From a virus: 27,326 bases of DNA. Position 1 is the first letter of the stretch, and each line of letters starts with the position of its first letter. The stretch covers positions 1 to 27,326 of IMG/VR virus record IMGVR_UViG_3300025889_000774. One strand, 5' to 3'. Positions 6,066 to 12,962 of the stretch are shown here, in pieces. The notes below the pieces were generated by a model, which was given only the letters and a program-made list of their open reading frames with translations, did no database searches and was not told the DNA's origin. The translations under genes and the position numbers were made by a program.

Positions 6066-6412
6066 TCTCCAATCTCCTTTCTGAGTTTGTCGGCGTACCC
6101 ATAAATAGCATGGATTGCTTTAGGGAATTCTTCTGACTCGCTTTGTGAGTGCTTAAGCCAGTCCACTAGCCTAATTAGCTCCACCACCTCAGAGCGGCGT
6201 GGGATGGAGTTCCATTTGTGGACGTGCGAGTCTGCAGTGAACAACCACGAACCGCAACATAAGCAAAAGATGCTGCCGTGTCCTTTGTCTATTCTGCCGG
6301 AACCACAAAATGGGCATGGCTTCAGCTTCGTCTGGTAAAACTCCATTGGCAGGTCGCACGATGGCGGTCGGTTGTTTGTCATTTTTACATGTTCTTTTTT
6401 TGAGTTTGTCAT
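6062..6412 (-). CDS. Lar-like zinc-ribbon protein (restriction-alleviation family)
   Basis: A 116-aa protein with LKPCPFCGS (about residues 30-38), then IFCLCCGS and a KWNSIPRR segment. This CPFCG...C-x2-C...WN-R layout is that of the Lar/restriction-alleviation family of phage and prophage proteins. In the Rac prophage, Lar reduces type I restriction. Here only the zinc-ribbon core is recognised, so an anti-restriction role is possible rather than shown. The C-terminal 45 residues are helical and not typical of minimal Lar proteins. The ATG at 6412 has GAGAAG upstream and follows the first tRNA-like element; an ATG at 6382 is also possible. Confidence 0.65.
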   Translation of the reverse strand: MTNSKKEHVKMTNNRPPSCDLPMEFYQTKLKPCPFCGSGRIDKGHGSIFCLCCGSWLFTADSHVHKWNSIPRRSEVVELIRLVDWLKHSQSESEEFPKAIHAIYGYADKLRKEIGE

Positions 6413-6430
6413 AATCTTCTCGTTCTAAAT

Positions 6431-6499
6431 TGGACGGGCAGCCAGTTTAAACTGGAATTCAGGGAGCGACCCTGCGTGCTGTATTTACACCACTGCCCG
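6431..6499 (-). ncRNA. tRNA-like structured intercistronic element 1
   Basis: On the minus strand a 7-bp stem (CGGGCAG 6499-6493 with CTGCCCG 6441-6435) encloses three hairpins: GTGT/GCAC with a U-G pair, CAGGG/CCCTG, and CCAGT-TTAA-ACTGG. TG follows the first stem strand and T-CCA follows the second, as at the ends of a tRNA. It is only 65 nt plus CCA, and it lacks the D-loop GG, a 7-nt anticodon loop and a T-loop TTCRA, so it is not a normal tRNA. It lies between the 59-aa gene's stop and the Lar-like RBS. It is related to element 2 at 6703-6775. Confidence 0.45.
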
Positions 6500-6504
6500 A
6501 AATG

Positions 6505-6684
6505 TTATGCCAAATAAGACTCCCCTCTCTCTTTGTATTCCCCTCCACAATGGCAATCGCCTCCCTCATTAATCCCGGGATAGTCTTCACGTCTGTTCCA
6601 GCATTGGTTGCACTTCCATACTATCCGCAAATCTGCTTCTTGAGCCTCTTGTGAGTATCGGTAATTATCTTCGTAATAATTCAT
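6505..6684 (-). CDS. 59-aa zinc-ribbon protein bracketed by tRNA-like elements
   Basis: A small protein starting MNYYEDNYRYSQEA, with CNQCWNRR (about residues 29-36) and CHCGGEY (about 48-54). The two Cys pairs indicate a zinc ribbon. AGAAAGAAG stands about 5 bases ahead of the ATG at 6684, so translation is well supported. Unlike its neighbours it is not joined by ATGA overlaps: a structured element separates it from the gene on each side, as if it had been inserted as a unit. Function is unknown. Confidence 0.75.
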   Translation of the reverse strand: MNYYEDNYRYSQEAQEADLRIVWKCNQCWNRREDYPGINEGGDCHCGGEYKERGESYLA

Positions 6685-6702
6685 GTTTCTTCTTTCTAAA
6701 TT

Positions 6703-6775
6703 TGGTGGCCAGTCCGGTTTCTCACCGGAACCGCTGAGCCGGGTTCTCCTAGCCTCTGCGCGGCGTTTGCTGGCC
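6703..6775 (-). ncRNA. tRNA-like structured intercistronic element 2
   Basis: On the minus strand GGCCAG (6775-6770) pairs with CTGGCC (6712-6707), followed by A-CCA. Inside are GCC/GGC, AACC/GGTT and CCGGT-GAGAA-ACCGG hairpins, giving a cloverleaf of 73 nt including CCA. The last hairpin corresponds to CCAGT/ACTGG in element 1, with an A-T to G-C pair exchange, and both elements continue into AATTTAGAA before a Shine-Dalgarno. It lacks tRNA loop consensus bases. It fills the space between the 6781 stop and the 59-aa gene. Confidence 0.45.
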
Positions 6776-6780
6776 GTTAA

Positions 6781-7092
6781 TCATTCCACCACCTCCTTGC
6801 AGACTCGGACCTTGCGGCAGGTGTAGCCAGCAGCCAAATACTGACTCCACGGTTCGGGTGGATTGTTGGATGGAATTGACTTTCTGAATAATGTTATTGC
6901 CTCATCCTGTGTCCGCCCAACCATCTCAATCTTGCTGTGACAGGGGTCCCAAATCTGCCATTGTTCGCGCCCCTCATCGTAAGCCTTGGCCTTTTCTCGG
7001 AGGGTGGCGAGTTCTTTAACAACCTCACGAAGTTCATCCCTCAGCTCATGCTCTGACATCATATCAATTTGGTCTGGTTCTGGCCTACTCAT
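6781..7092 (-). CDS. Hypothetical protein sharing a C-terminal domain with the next gene
   Basis: A 103-aa protein. The first 40 residues form an acidic helix (EHELRDELREVVKELATLREKAKAYDEG). The rest repeats the pattern of the upstream neighbour: KAK-x2-DEG-x-E, a D-containing strand, VGRT, and AAGYTC near the end. This marks a shared domain duplicated between adjacent genes. Its ATG overlaps the upstream stop (ATGA). No catalytic residues are evident and the function is unknown. Confidence 0.7.
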   Translation of the reverse strand: MSRPEPDQIDMMSEHELRDELREVVKELATLREKAKAYDEGREQWQIWDPCHSKIEMVGRTQDEAITLFRKSIPSNNPPEPWSQYLAAGYTCRKVRVCKEVVE

Positions 7093-7496
7093 CGCTTTTC
7101 CTCTTTGATTATCGTTGCGAGTTCACAGGTGTAGCCTTCCTCTGCAAGCTCTTGCCAAGTTCTGCCAACAAGTTTGGCGTAGTCCCTAACATCTCCTAGA
7201 TGTCTAACTCGACCAAACTTGTCAAATACCATGAAAGCCTCTTGCCCCTCATCCACCATCTTCGCCTTGGCTTGCAACTTCACCAGCTCCTCTGCGGTCG
7301 GGATTGGGAGCCATTTGCCTTGCAGGTCTTTTATTGGCAACATTCTCATTTCCTTACCAGAATAACACGATAGATGAACAACATCAGGATTCCGGCTGTA
7401 GATGTGAAGCTCAACCGTTACTAATTGAAACTCACCCCCGTCTGACTCGCGCCAGTAATATGGTCCCGGCTTTGCTGGTAGTTGATTAGCCTCCAT
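7089..7496 (-). CDS. Hypothetical protein, LPAKPGPYYW start plus shared C-terminal domain
   Basis: A 135-aa protein. The N-terminal part (QLPAKPGPYYWRESDGGEFQ, then beta strands) resembles a small phage domain that I know only from hypothetical proteins. The C-terminal part (KAKMVDEGQEAF, LVGRT, EEGYTC) is shared with the next gene. AAAGGAGAAG precedes the ATG at 7496, which overlaps the end of the beta-helix gene by 11 bases, so an upstream ATG at 7598 is unlikely. Function is unknown. Confidence 0.7.
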   Translation of the reverse strand: MEANQLPAKPGPYYWRESDGGEFQLVTVELHIYSRNPDVVHLSCYSGKEMRMLPIKDLQGKWLPIPTAEELVKLQAKAKMVDEGQEAFMVFDKFGRVRHLGDVRDYAKLVGRTWQELAEEGYTCELATIIKEEKR

Positions 7497-8724
7497 ACAA
7501 AACTTCTCCTTTCTGGTGGGTTCCCATTGTGCGAGGGGCGGTTGTGTAGGATGTCGGGAAAAGTTCCTTCTCAGCCCCGACAACATGACAGAACTCATGG
7601 TCCTTATACTGGTTCAATGTAGCCCCACAAACGTGTTCCATCCGTAGTGGCACTCGCCCATCATGGGTGTTGGACTTGTGGGCCTGCACCTGCACGTATC
7701 GGTTGTTCCCACCATGCAGGTATGGTCCCTGAAGCCATCCATACAGGTTCAGGCCACGCATGTGGATATTGTTTCCTGAAGCAAAGATTGCTGCTTGGGG
7801 AGTGATGGAATTGGTTGGACCCTCCATCTGAAGGTCGATGAACTTAGGGTCTGCCAGATACACGTTTGCCATGGGTGCCTGTCGGATAATGCTCGTCCTG
7901 ATGGGTGGCCCGTGCTTGATGCCAACTTGGGCACCTTGGTGCTGCTGGATGTTGCAGTCCCGAATCCAAAGCCTGTCTTGGTTGTCTGCCAAATATATGG
8001 GCAGGGTTCCATTGTGTGCAACAATCAGGCAGTTCTCGATGGACTGCTCGAAGGGCCGGACTGTGAACTGTTCGTCCACATATGTTGTCGGCTCCACATA
8101 CAGGCCGATTGGTGCATCCGTCTTGAACCCGTATGGGATGCCTGATGAGTTGGTCCAGTTGTCATGCAGTGTTGGTCCGATGTCGCAATGAAACCTTAGG
8201 GTGCTTCCCCATCTCGTAGGTGACCATAGCCGGAAACGGCCTGGAAGCCTCTTGGTGGACCGGAAATCGTATTCTGGTGCATTGGCAACTATGGTGATGA
8301 CAGGCATGCCCACAGTGCCATACCAGCCCTTTCCGGAGGGACTGTCACCCTGCTTGTTTTGCCAGTATGCCTCTGCGTCCAGGTTATATGGACGCTGGAT
8401 GGCTTGACCCTCCTTGATGATTTTGTCCCAGCTTTCATCAGGGTTTCTCGGGTCCAGCTCGTAGTGATATTTCTGGGAAGGCTGGGAGTCAAGTGCAGTA
8501 GCGGCAAGGTCTACTTGCAGTTTGTCAACAAGGCTCCGGATTTCTTTGGCAAAGTCCTGTTGCTGCACTTTGTTGGCGAAAACTTTGCCTTCTAGCTCTT
8601 CGCACTTTCGACGCAACACATCCGCGACCTGGATGGTTGAGTTGACTTTGGTTTCCAGAGTGTTTATCTCTGGGTTGTTTTTGAGGGTGGAGACCACCTC
8701 TTCCAGTAGTTCGATTAATTGCAT
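7486..8724 (-). CDS. Right-handed beta-helix-like protein with N-terminal coiled coil
   Basis: A 412-aa protein. Residues 1-80 form heptad-patterned helices (LIELLEEVVSTLK, VADVLRRKCEELEGKV), suggesting a trimeric coiled coil. From about 170 to 390 it shows irregular rungs of short hydrophobic strands ending in Asn or Gly (CLIVAHNGTLPIYLADN, LWIRDCNIQQHQG, IHMRGLNLYG), as in parallel beta-helix tailspikes and polysaccharide lyases. No active-site pair can be picked out. A fibre, spike or glycan-binding role is inferred. Its location within DNA-metabolism genes is unusual. The start at 8724 has AAAGGA upstream and overlaps the nuclease gene by 10 bases. Confidence 0.65.
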   Translation of the reverse strand: MQLIELLEEVVSTLKNNPEINTLETKVNSTIQVADVLRRKCEELEGKVFANKVQQQDFAKEIRSLVDKLQVDLAATALDSQPSQKYHYELDPRNPDESWDKIIKEGQAIQRPYNLDAEAYWQNKQGDSPSGKGWYGTVGMPVITIVANAPEYDFRSTKRLPGRFRLWSPTRWGSTLRFHCDIGPTLHDNWTNSSGIPYGFKTDAPIGLYVEPTTYVDEQFTVRPFEQSIENCLIVAHNGTLPIYLADNQDRLWIRDCNIQQHQGAQVGIKHGPPIRTSIIRQAPMANVYLADPKFIDLQMEGPTNSITPQAAIFASGNNIHMRGLNLYGWLQGPYLHGGNNRYVQVQAHKSNTHDGRVPLRMEHVCGATLNQYKDHEFCHVVGAEKELFPTSYTTAPRTMGTHQKGEVLYGG

Positions 8725-9164
8725 TTTATGGTCCTTTCTGGGGCAACTCTCATTGCCCATTTGTTACATTCTTTCTTGAGTTTGGCGTCATCGCACGGGT
8801 CGAAGACATCTGCATATCCACCGCCTGACAGGATGTGCAGGCAGGTGGTGTTTCCTGAGTCGTCATGGCCGACTAGGAACACGGTATGGTATCCGGTGCG
8901 TATCAGTGCCTCAAAGCATCGGAGCTGCCCTGACGGTATCGTGCAGCTCCTTATCTCGGCTTCGTGCTTGTATTCCAGCCTGAGGAACTTCCCGTTCAGC
9001 TCGACCTCACCGTCAATATCGGTTGGGATGATGTTGCCCGGGAAGGCTCCCCGAAGGTGTGTGAACACCTTGGGGAACTTTCCCTGCAGGAACCTGGCAG
9101 GATTGCGGATGCCTATGGCATCGCAGTCTTCAAGGAACCGTGTTATTGCGTTGGAATCAATCAT
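8715..9164 (-). CDS. PD-(D/E)XK nuclease-like protein
   Basis: A 149-aa protein with PTDIDGEVELNGKFLRLEYKHE (residues 47-68): Asp49 or Asp51, then Glu64-Tyr65-Lys66, followed by SGQ (78-80) and a helix. D-(x)n-E-x-K followed by Gln is the PD-(D/E)XK fold seen in small phage resolvase or restriction-like nucleases (VRR/Mrr-like). It would cut DNA using divalent metal. I chose the ATG at 9164, overlapping the kinase gene stop by 8 bases; an ATG at 9239 is possible but lies well inside the kinase gene. The exact substrate is unknown; branched DNA or host DNA are the obvious candidates. Confidence 0.72.
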   Translation of the reverse strand: MIDSNAITRFLEDCDAIGIRNPARFLQGKFPKVFTHLRGAFPGNIIPTDIDGEVELNGKFLRLEYKHEAEIRSCTIPSGQLRCFEALIRTGYHTVFLVGHDDSGNTTCLHILSGGGYADVFDPCDDAKLKKECNKWAMRVAPERTIKCN

Positions 9165-9690
9165 GACAAGCGAAGTTATTACATCTGGACTCGACCCAGT
9201 CAAGAAGTTCTTGAACTTTTTTTTCGTTAACGTAGACATGGTCAGCCGTGATGCTGTCAACATGTATTTCTGATGGATGCATGTCCCCGTGGTTATCTGT
9301 GGATGGCCGAGCAATACGCCACACCTGACCTCCCATGGATTGGATGATTTTAGATTCATACGGGAACCTGACGTCATCGATGACCAAAGCATCACACCCT
9401 AGTGTCTGGTGGTGGTCCCATGCTGCAAGCAGCCTGTCTACCCAGAACTGCTCACCATACAGGTTCTTGGCAGCTTCTCCCACGGCCTGATAGACCGGCC
9501 TGACAATTGCTTTGGTCTCATCAGTGCATGGGCCAAATAGCTTGGCCACCTCGGCCTTGATGGCGTCTGCGAAGCCTACACGGACAGGGGCACGCCCCAG
9601 TTCAGCCAGACGTTCCAGCAAGTGGCTGGCGGCTGTGGATTTCCCTGACCTTTTCTTACCGGCCAAGCCTATAATGATTGGATTCGTCAT
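9157..9690 (-). CDS. Deoxynucleoside monophosphate kinase-like P-loop protein
   Basis: A 177-aa P-loop protein. Walker A is GKKRSGKS (residues 11-18) in the sequence IIGLAGKKRSGKST. A later ALVIDDVRFPYE segment gives the DVR motif, and HPSEI lies near the end. This combination is typical of phage dNMP kinases (T4 gp1-like and small dephospho-CoA-kinase-like kinases), which phosphorylate dNMPs for phage DNA synthesis. The start at 9690 follows the stop of the upstream acidic gene by one base. The assignment to nucleotide kinase is good; substrate specificity cannot be read from the sequence. Confidence 0.82.
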   Translation of the reverse strand: MTNPIIIGLAGKKRSGKSTAASHLLERLAELGRAPVRVGFADAIKAEVAKLFGPCTDETKAIVRPVYQAVGEAAKNLYGEQFWVDRLLAAWDHHQTLGCDALVIDDVRFPYESKIIQSMGGQVWRIARPSTDNHGDMHPSEIHVDSITADHVYVNEKKVQELLDWVESRCNNFACHD

Positions 9691-9691
9691 A

Positions 9692-9874
9692 TCAGTTTTG
9701 TCTGTTGTTGGTGTCTTCGTCATCGTCGTATGGCAGATGGAAATCAAAATCCTCGTCCTCCTCTGCCAGGAATGGCAGTGACATAAGGATTCCTCCGAGT
9801 TCTGTTGGGTCGCATGCTTCCATAACAATCTCTGTGTCTTTACCTTGCGAGTGCATTATTACAATTACAGTCAT
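9692..9874 (-). CDS. Small acidic protein between helicase and kinase
   Basis: A 60-aa protein whose last third is extremely acidic (AEEDEDFDFHLPYDDDEDTNN). The N-terminus (MTVIVIMHSQGK) looks like a beta strand. It starts three bases after the helicase stop and ends one base before the kinase start, so it sits cleanly in the operon. Short acidic phage proteins are often DNA mimics or inhibitors of host DNA-binding proteins, but there is no direct evidence for that here. Confidence 0.6.
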   Translation of the reverse strand: MTVIVIMHSQGKDTEIVMEACDPTELGGILMSLPFLAEEDEDFDFHLPYDDDEDTNNRQN

Positions 9875-9877
9875 AAT

Positions 9878-11182
9878 CTAGAATGTGGGTTCGTTTGTTA
9901 GTTCTTCATTGGATAATGGGCGAAACCGCCCAAAGCTTTTCTCCCAAGACATTGGGACGCTACCGGTCCTGCCATGCCGGTTCTTCTTAATGACCAGCTC
10001 GGTCAGGTCTGTGTCAAGTTCCGGGTTGTCATGAAGGAACATGACTGTGTCACTGTCCTGCTCGATGGAGCCAGACTCACGCAGGTCAGACAACTTGGGC
10101 TTGCCTTCCCTACCTTCGATGGACCGATTCATTTGGGCCAAAACAAGGCCAGGAACACCTGTCTGCATAAAGCACTTCTTGAGTTCCCTTGATATAATCC
10201 CAATTTCGTTGACCCTGCTCTCCATCTGACGGCCCGAGCCGATGAGTTGCAGGTAATCAACCACAACCAACTTGGTGCCGTGTTCCTTGGACAACCTGCG
10301 GACCTGTGAGGCTATATCATGCACGCACAGGCCTGGGTCATCCTCGATGTGCAAAGGGAGCTGGGTCAGCTTTCCTGCCCACATTGCGATATTCTCGGTC
10401 GGGCCCTGCCCTGTTCGCAGGTAGTAGTCCACATCAACGCGTGACAGGTAGCTCAGAGCTTTGGTGTAAATCTGGTTGAAGGGCATTTCAAAGGAGTAAA
10501 AAGCTACATGCTCTCCCCTTAATGCAGTCTCAATGGCTATCTGGACCGCCAGCGAGGTCTTGCCCCTGCCAGGTCGGGCAGCCAGCGTGTTCATGCTGCC
10601 TTCCTTTAATCCGGTCAAAAGTTCGTCCACCTCAAGCATCCCAGTCATCCCTCCACGCTGAGGAACACCGTTGGGCAAAGCACTCTGAAGGAGGTCAACA
10701 AAGGCTTTCTTTGCTTCACGCTGGTCCTTGTCCCTCACAACACCGTCTGTAAGCTCGTAGAAGGCCTCTTCAAGGCGTTTTTGAAGTTCTTGGGTGTCTG
10801 TCACCTGCTGGCAGGCTTCGAGGGCGTGAAAGTGGCTTAGAAACGCTTTACGTCGAACATGGAAACCAGCCAGCTCCTTGGCGAACAACTCCACGTTGGC
10901 AGCAGTCGATGCCCTACCACACAAATCATCGATGTAAAGAGCCTGCCTCTTGGCTTTGGATGTCACCGAGACCTGGTCAACTTGGCCTCCCTGAGTCTCA
11001 ACCTCGTTGCAGGCCTGCCACACCTCGATGTTCCGAGGGTCATAAAACCACTCTGAGGTTACTCCAAGGTCTTTTGCTGCATGGTAGCCTCCGATTAATA
11101 CGGACCCAAGAAGGTCACGTTCCAGGCTTGGATTTTCTGGAACCTTGAAATCCACTTTGAAATGAGTGCTAGAGTCGGACAT
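9878..11182 (-). CDS. dnaB: Replicative DnaB-like helicase
   Basis: A 434-aa hexameric helicase that unwinds the fork 5'-3'. Residues about 17-130 form the helical DnaB N-terminal domain. The RecA-like domain has Walker A AARPGRGKTS (201-210), FYSFEMP (228-234), Walker B VVVDYLQLI (306-314), the LAQMNR motif (348-353), LRESGSIEQDSD (367-378) and an arginine-finger region KKNRHGRTG (399-407). The motifs are complete and the length is typical. AAGGGGGT precedes the ATG at 11182, which overlaps the initiator gene by 14 bases. No separate helicase loader is seen, so the initiator may recruit the helicase directly. Confidence 0.95.
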   Translation of the reverse strand: MSDSSTHFKVDFKVPENPSLERDLLGSVLIGGYHAAKDLGVTSEWFYDPRNIEVWQACNEVETQGGQVDQVSVTSKAKRQALYIDDLCGRASTAANVELFAKELAGFHVRRKAFLSHFHALEACQQVTDTQELQKRLEEAFYELTDGVVRDKDQREAKKAFVDLLQSALPNGVPQRGGMTGMLEVDELLTGLKEGSMNTLAARPGRGKTSLAVQIAIETALRGEHVAFYSFEMPFNQIYTKALSYLSRVDVDYYLRTGQGPTENIAMWAGKLTQLPLHIEDDPGLCVHDIASQVRRLSKEHGTKLVVVDYLQLIGSGRQMESRVNEIGIISRELKKCFMQTGVPGLVLAQMNRSIEGREGKPKLSDLRESGSIEQDSDTVMFLHDNPELDTDLTELVIKKNRHGRTGSVPMSWEKSFGRFRPLSNEELTNEPTF

Positions 11183-11726
11183 GCAAACCCCCTTCCCGTT
11201 CAATCTGGGTTGCTCTTGGCAATTTGCGGTTCATGTTCCTTTTTCCTTCAATCATGGAAGAATAAATCAGAGAGGATATATCCAATCCCTTCCCTTCTGT
11301 ACCAGTACTGGTACAGGTACTGCCCTGTACTGGTAATTGGTTTATTGTATTGATTTGTTCTCTTGGTATATTAGTGCAGTCATCTGACTGTTCCTTGATA
11401 CGGTCATTTGACCGTTCCTTGATACAGTCATTTGACTGTTTCTCAGATTTGAGAATATCCATATGGTTTCCTGTATTGGTTATTTCGAGGCATCGTTTTC
11501 TGTTAATCCATGACTGCTTCAACCACCCTGCCTCGGTCAGTTCTTGGATGGTTCTGCGGTATGTTTTCTCTCCCATCTTGAGCTTAGTCCAGATGGATTT
11601 CTTGGATTCAAAGCATTTGCCACGGCATGCCACATACGTCATAATGGCAAGCTGGTGATGGTTGAACCCAGACTTAATCATCCATGATGGGATGTACGGG
11701 GTGTTTGACCTAGCTTTGGCTATCAT
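11169..11726 (-). CDS. Helix-turn-helix replication initiator candidate (contains iterons)
   Basis: A 185-aa protein. Residues about 1-90 look like a winged helix-turn-helix: NTPYIPSWMIKSGFNHHQLAIMTYVACRG, then KKSIWTKLKMGEKTYRRTIQELTEAGWL. The second half is polar and low in complexity and includes three repeats of about 8 residues (SND-C/R-IKE) encoded by the 24-bp iterons. It ends with a basic tail. The ATG at 11726 overlaps the upstream stop (ATGA). Position directly before the helicase, the HTH and internal iterons resemble lambda O or other initiators that carry their own origin. The role is inferred from this context. Confidence 0.68.
   Translation of the reverse strand: MIAKARSNTPYIPSWMIKSGFNHHQLAIMTYVACRGKCFESKKSIWTKLKMGEKTYRRTIQELTEAGWLKQSWINRKRCLEITNTGNHMDILKSEKQSNDCIKERSNDRIKEQSDDCTNIPREQINTINQLPVQGSTCTSTGTEGKGLDISSLIYSSMIEGKRNMNRKLPRATQIEREGGLHVRL
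11297..11316. repeat. 20-bp perfect palindrome beside iterons
   Basis: CTGTACCAGTACTGGTACAG is a perfect 20-bp dyad within the initiator gene. A partial copy, GTACTGGTA, recurs at 11327-11335, and GGATATATCC (11274-11283), another perfect dyad, lies on the other side. These are candidate initiator or host-factor sites at the origin. Confidence 0.7.
11377..11448. repeat. Three 24-bp iteron-like direct repeats, candidate replication origin
   Basis: Three direct copies with a 24-bp period start at 11377, 11401 and 11425. Each begins with a dyad: CAGTCATCTGACTG, CGGTCATTTGACCG, CAGTCATTTGACTG. In the middle copy both arms change together (A to G in the left arm, T to C in the right), which keeps the symmetry. 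An AT-rich stretch (about 11336-11376) and the 20-bp palindrome follow on the left. Iterons with dyads, an AT-rich stretch, and a position inside the initiator gene next to the helicase are the hallmarks of a lambda-type origin. Confidence 0.65.
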
Positions 11727-12049
11727 CTCTTGAGAACTTTCTTTTTGATTGTCTCCGATAATTCCTTGCCAGCCTTCCCGCACCCTCTCAAGCCAACCAT
11801 CATGCTCTTGGCAATGCCTTGGTCCACCTTGCCTTGGTCAAGCATGGACCGACAATATGCCACATACTCGGGCTGGTCTTCAGGTGTGTAATGCATTCCC
11901 GGAGGGGATGCTGGTGGCAGAGTGATGGGCTCACCCGGAACCCAAACCTTCTGCACTTCAAAGCGGTGCATGACAAGTTTAAGGTATCCGGGCAAGCTGT
12001 CCTTGGCCTTCTGGGACAGGACCATCTTCTTTGGCTCAGAATTTGACAC
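11723..12049 (-). CDS. Hypothetical protein between exonuclease and initiator
   Basis: A 108-aa protein with a basic C-terminus (ETIKKKVLKR), a central Pro-rich stretch (GEPITLPPASPPGMHYTPEDQPEY) and a helix (VAYCRSMLDQGKVDQGIAKSMM). The frame opens with GTG at 12049 (MSNSEPKK), overlapping the exonuclease gene by 14 bases; an ATG at 12025, ten bases after that stop, is an alternative. Its stop overlaps the initiator start (ATGA). No domain is recognised. Position suggests a replication or recombination accessory protein. Confidence 0.65.
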   Translation of the reverse strand: MSNSEPKKMVLSQKAKDSLPGYLKLVMHRFEVQKVWVPGEPITLPPASPPGMHYTPEDQPEYVAYCRSMLDQGKVDQGIAKSMMVGLRGCGKAGKELSETIKKKVLKR

Positions 12050-12893
12050 CGGAATTAAACAGGTTGAGTTCCACGGCGTCCCCAGGTGTGTGACTGGGCC
12101 ATGAATCCAGTTCCTGGCAGGCCAGGAGCCGTTTGTCAGCCTCTTTCAGCTCTGCCAAGGCATAATCCATGTCAGAGGCACTGAAAACGTATGCAGCAGC
12201 CTCATACGGCGGTTCCTTCTCGACCACTGCCCACACCCACCTGTCCACTGAAATGCCCTTCTGGGCTAACATGCGGGTGTAGTTGGCCTGCTGCCAGTGG
12301 TATTTAAGGGCGCGACTAGTTCTGGCAAACTCTCGAGGGTCGGCTCCACCAGCACGGGTTGTCTTGATGTCAACCACCGTCACTGACTTGCTGGTTGCTG
12401 TTCCGGTCATCAGGTCAATTCTGCACTTGGTGTCGTTCTTGCCTATTAGATTCTGGCAAAAGACACTAACCTCAGTGTTGTGGGGCACAGATACCGCTGC
12501 CTTGACATCCTTCAGGCCGATGTAGGCATCATGCATGGACCGGATAACGTCATACTCCTCCGCTTTGATAACAGTGACACCAAGGCTGTCCATTTCAGAC
12601 CACCACAATTTAGACTCCTTGAGTCGCTTGTCCTGGTATTTCAGAGGGCAAACCTTGACAGTAGAGTCCCACTCATCCCGTTCCAGCGCGTATGTGTGGA
12701 ACAGTCGGCCCAACCGCATGGCTGGGCTGTCGATGTATGGCAGTTTTCCTTCAGCTTTGGCTTTGAAATGGTTCGGGGTCTTGGACAGCAACTTGTAGTC
12801 GCTGGTTGATAATGCACCGTCTGCACGGTAAGTCTTTTCCTCCAGGTTGTGGTAGATACCTGGCTCAAATGCTGTTTTGAATGTTTTTTTCAT
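12036..12893 (-). CDS. RecE/Exo VIII-like exonuclease (PD-(D/E)XK)
   Basis: A 285-aa nuclease of the RecE/RecB-like (DUF3799-type) fold. It has the LSTSDYKLL opening (28-36), MRLGRLFHTYAL (59-70, with His66), CRIDLM (157-162, Asp160), VVDIKTTR (173-180, Asp175 and Lys177) and YHWQQANYTRML (198-209, the QxxxY motif). These form the metal site and DNA-binding residues of 5'-3' double-strand exonucleases that start single-strand-annealing recombination. I chose the ATG at 12893; a GTG at 12899 is also possible. Read after the SSB-like gene and a hairpin. No obvious annealing protein is seen nearby. Confidence 0.85.
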   Translation of the reverse strand: MKKTFKTAFEPGIYHNLEEKTYRADGALSTSDYKLLSKTPNHFKAKAEGKLPYIDSPAMRLGRLFHTYALERDEWDSTVKVCPLKYQDKRLKESKLWWSEMDSLGVTVIKAEEYDVIRSMHDAYIGLKDVKAAVSVPHNTEVSVFCQNLIGKNDTKCRIDLMTGTATSKSVTVVDIKTTRAGGADPREFARTSRALKYHWQQANYTRMLAQKGISVDRWVWAVVEKEPPYEAAAYVFSASDMDYALAELKEADKRLLACQELDSWPSHTPGDAVELNLFNSGVKF

Positions 12894-12921
12894 GGTCACG
12901 TAAATTTAGGGTTAAAATATA

Positions 12922-12948
12922 GCCCCGCCAGGTCGTGCCTGACGGGGC
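12922..12948 (-). terminator. Strong hairpin, possible weak terminator or attenuator
   Basis: GCCCCG and CAGG pair with CCTG and CGGGGC around a TCGTG loop, with one C-A mismatch. On the minus strand, TATATTTT follows. It lies in the 69-bp space after the SSB-like gene and before the exonuclease. The T tract is broken, so partial termination to lower exonuclease expression, or mRNA 3' protection, is more likely than full termination. Confidence 0.55.
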
Positions 12949-12962
12949 AAGGGTTTATCAGC

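Noticed and set aside
6431-6775. Two functional tRNA genes
   Set aside because: The closing stems and CCA fit, but D-loop GG, a 7-nt anticodon loop and the T-loop TTCRA sequence are missing, so I call them tRNA-like only.
11377-11448. Three regular repeats as a CRISPR array
   Set aside because: The 24-bp units abut without unique spacers and lie inside a coding gene; iterons explain them better.
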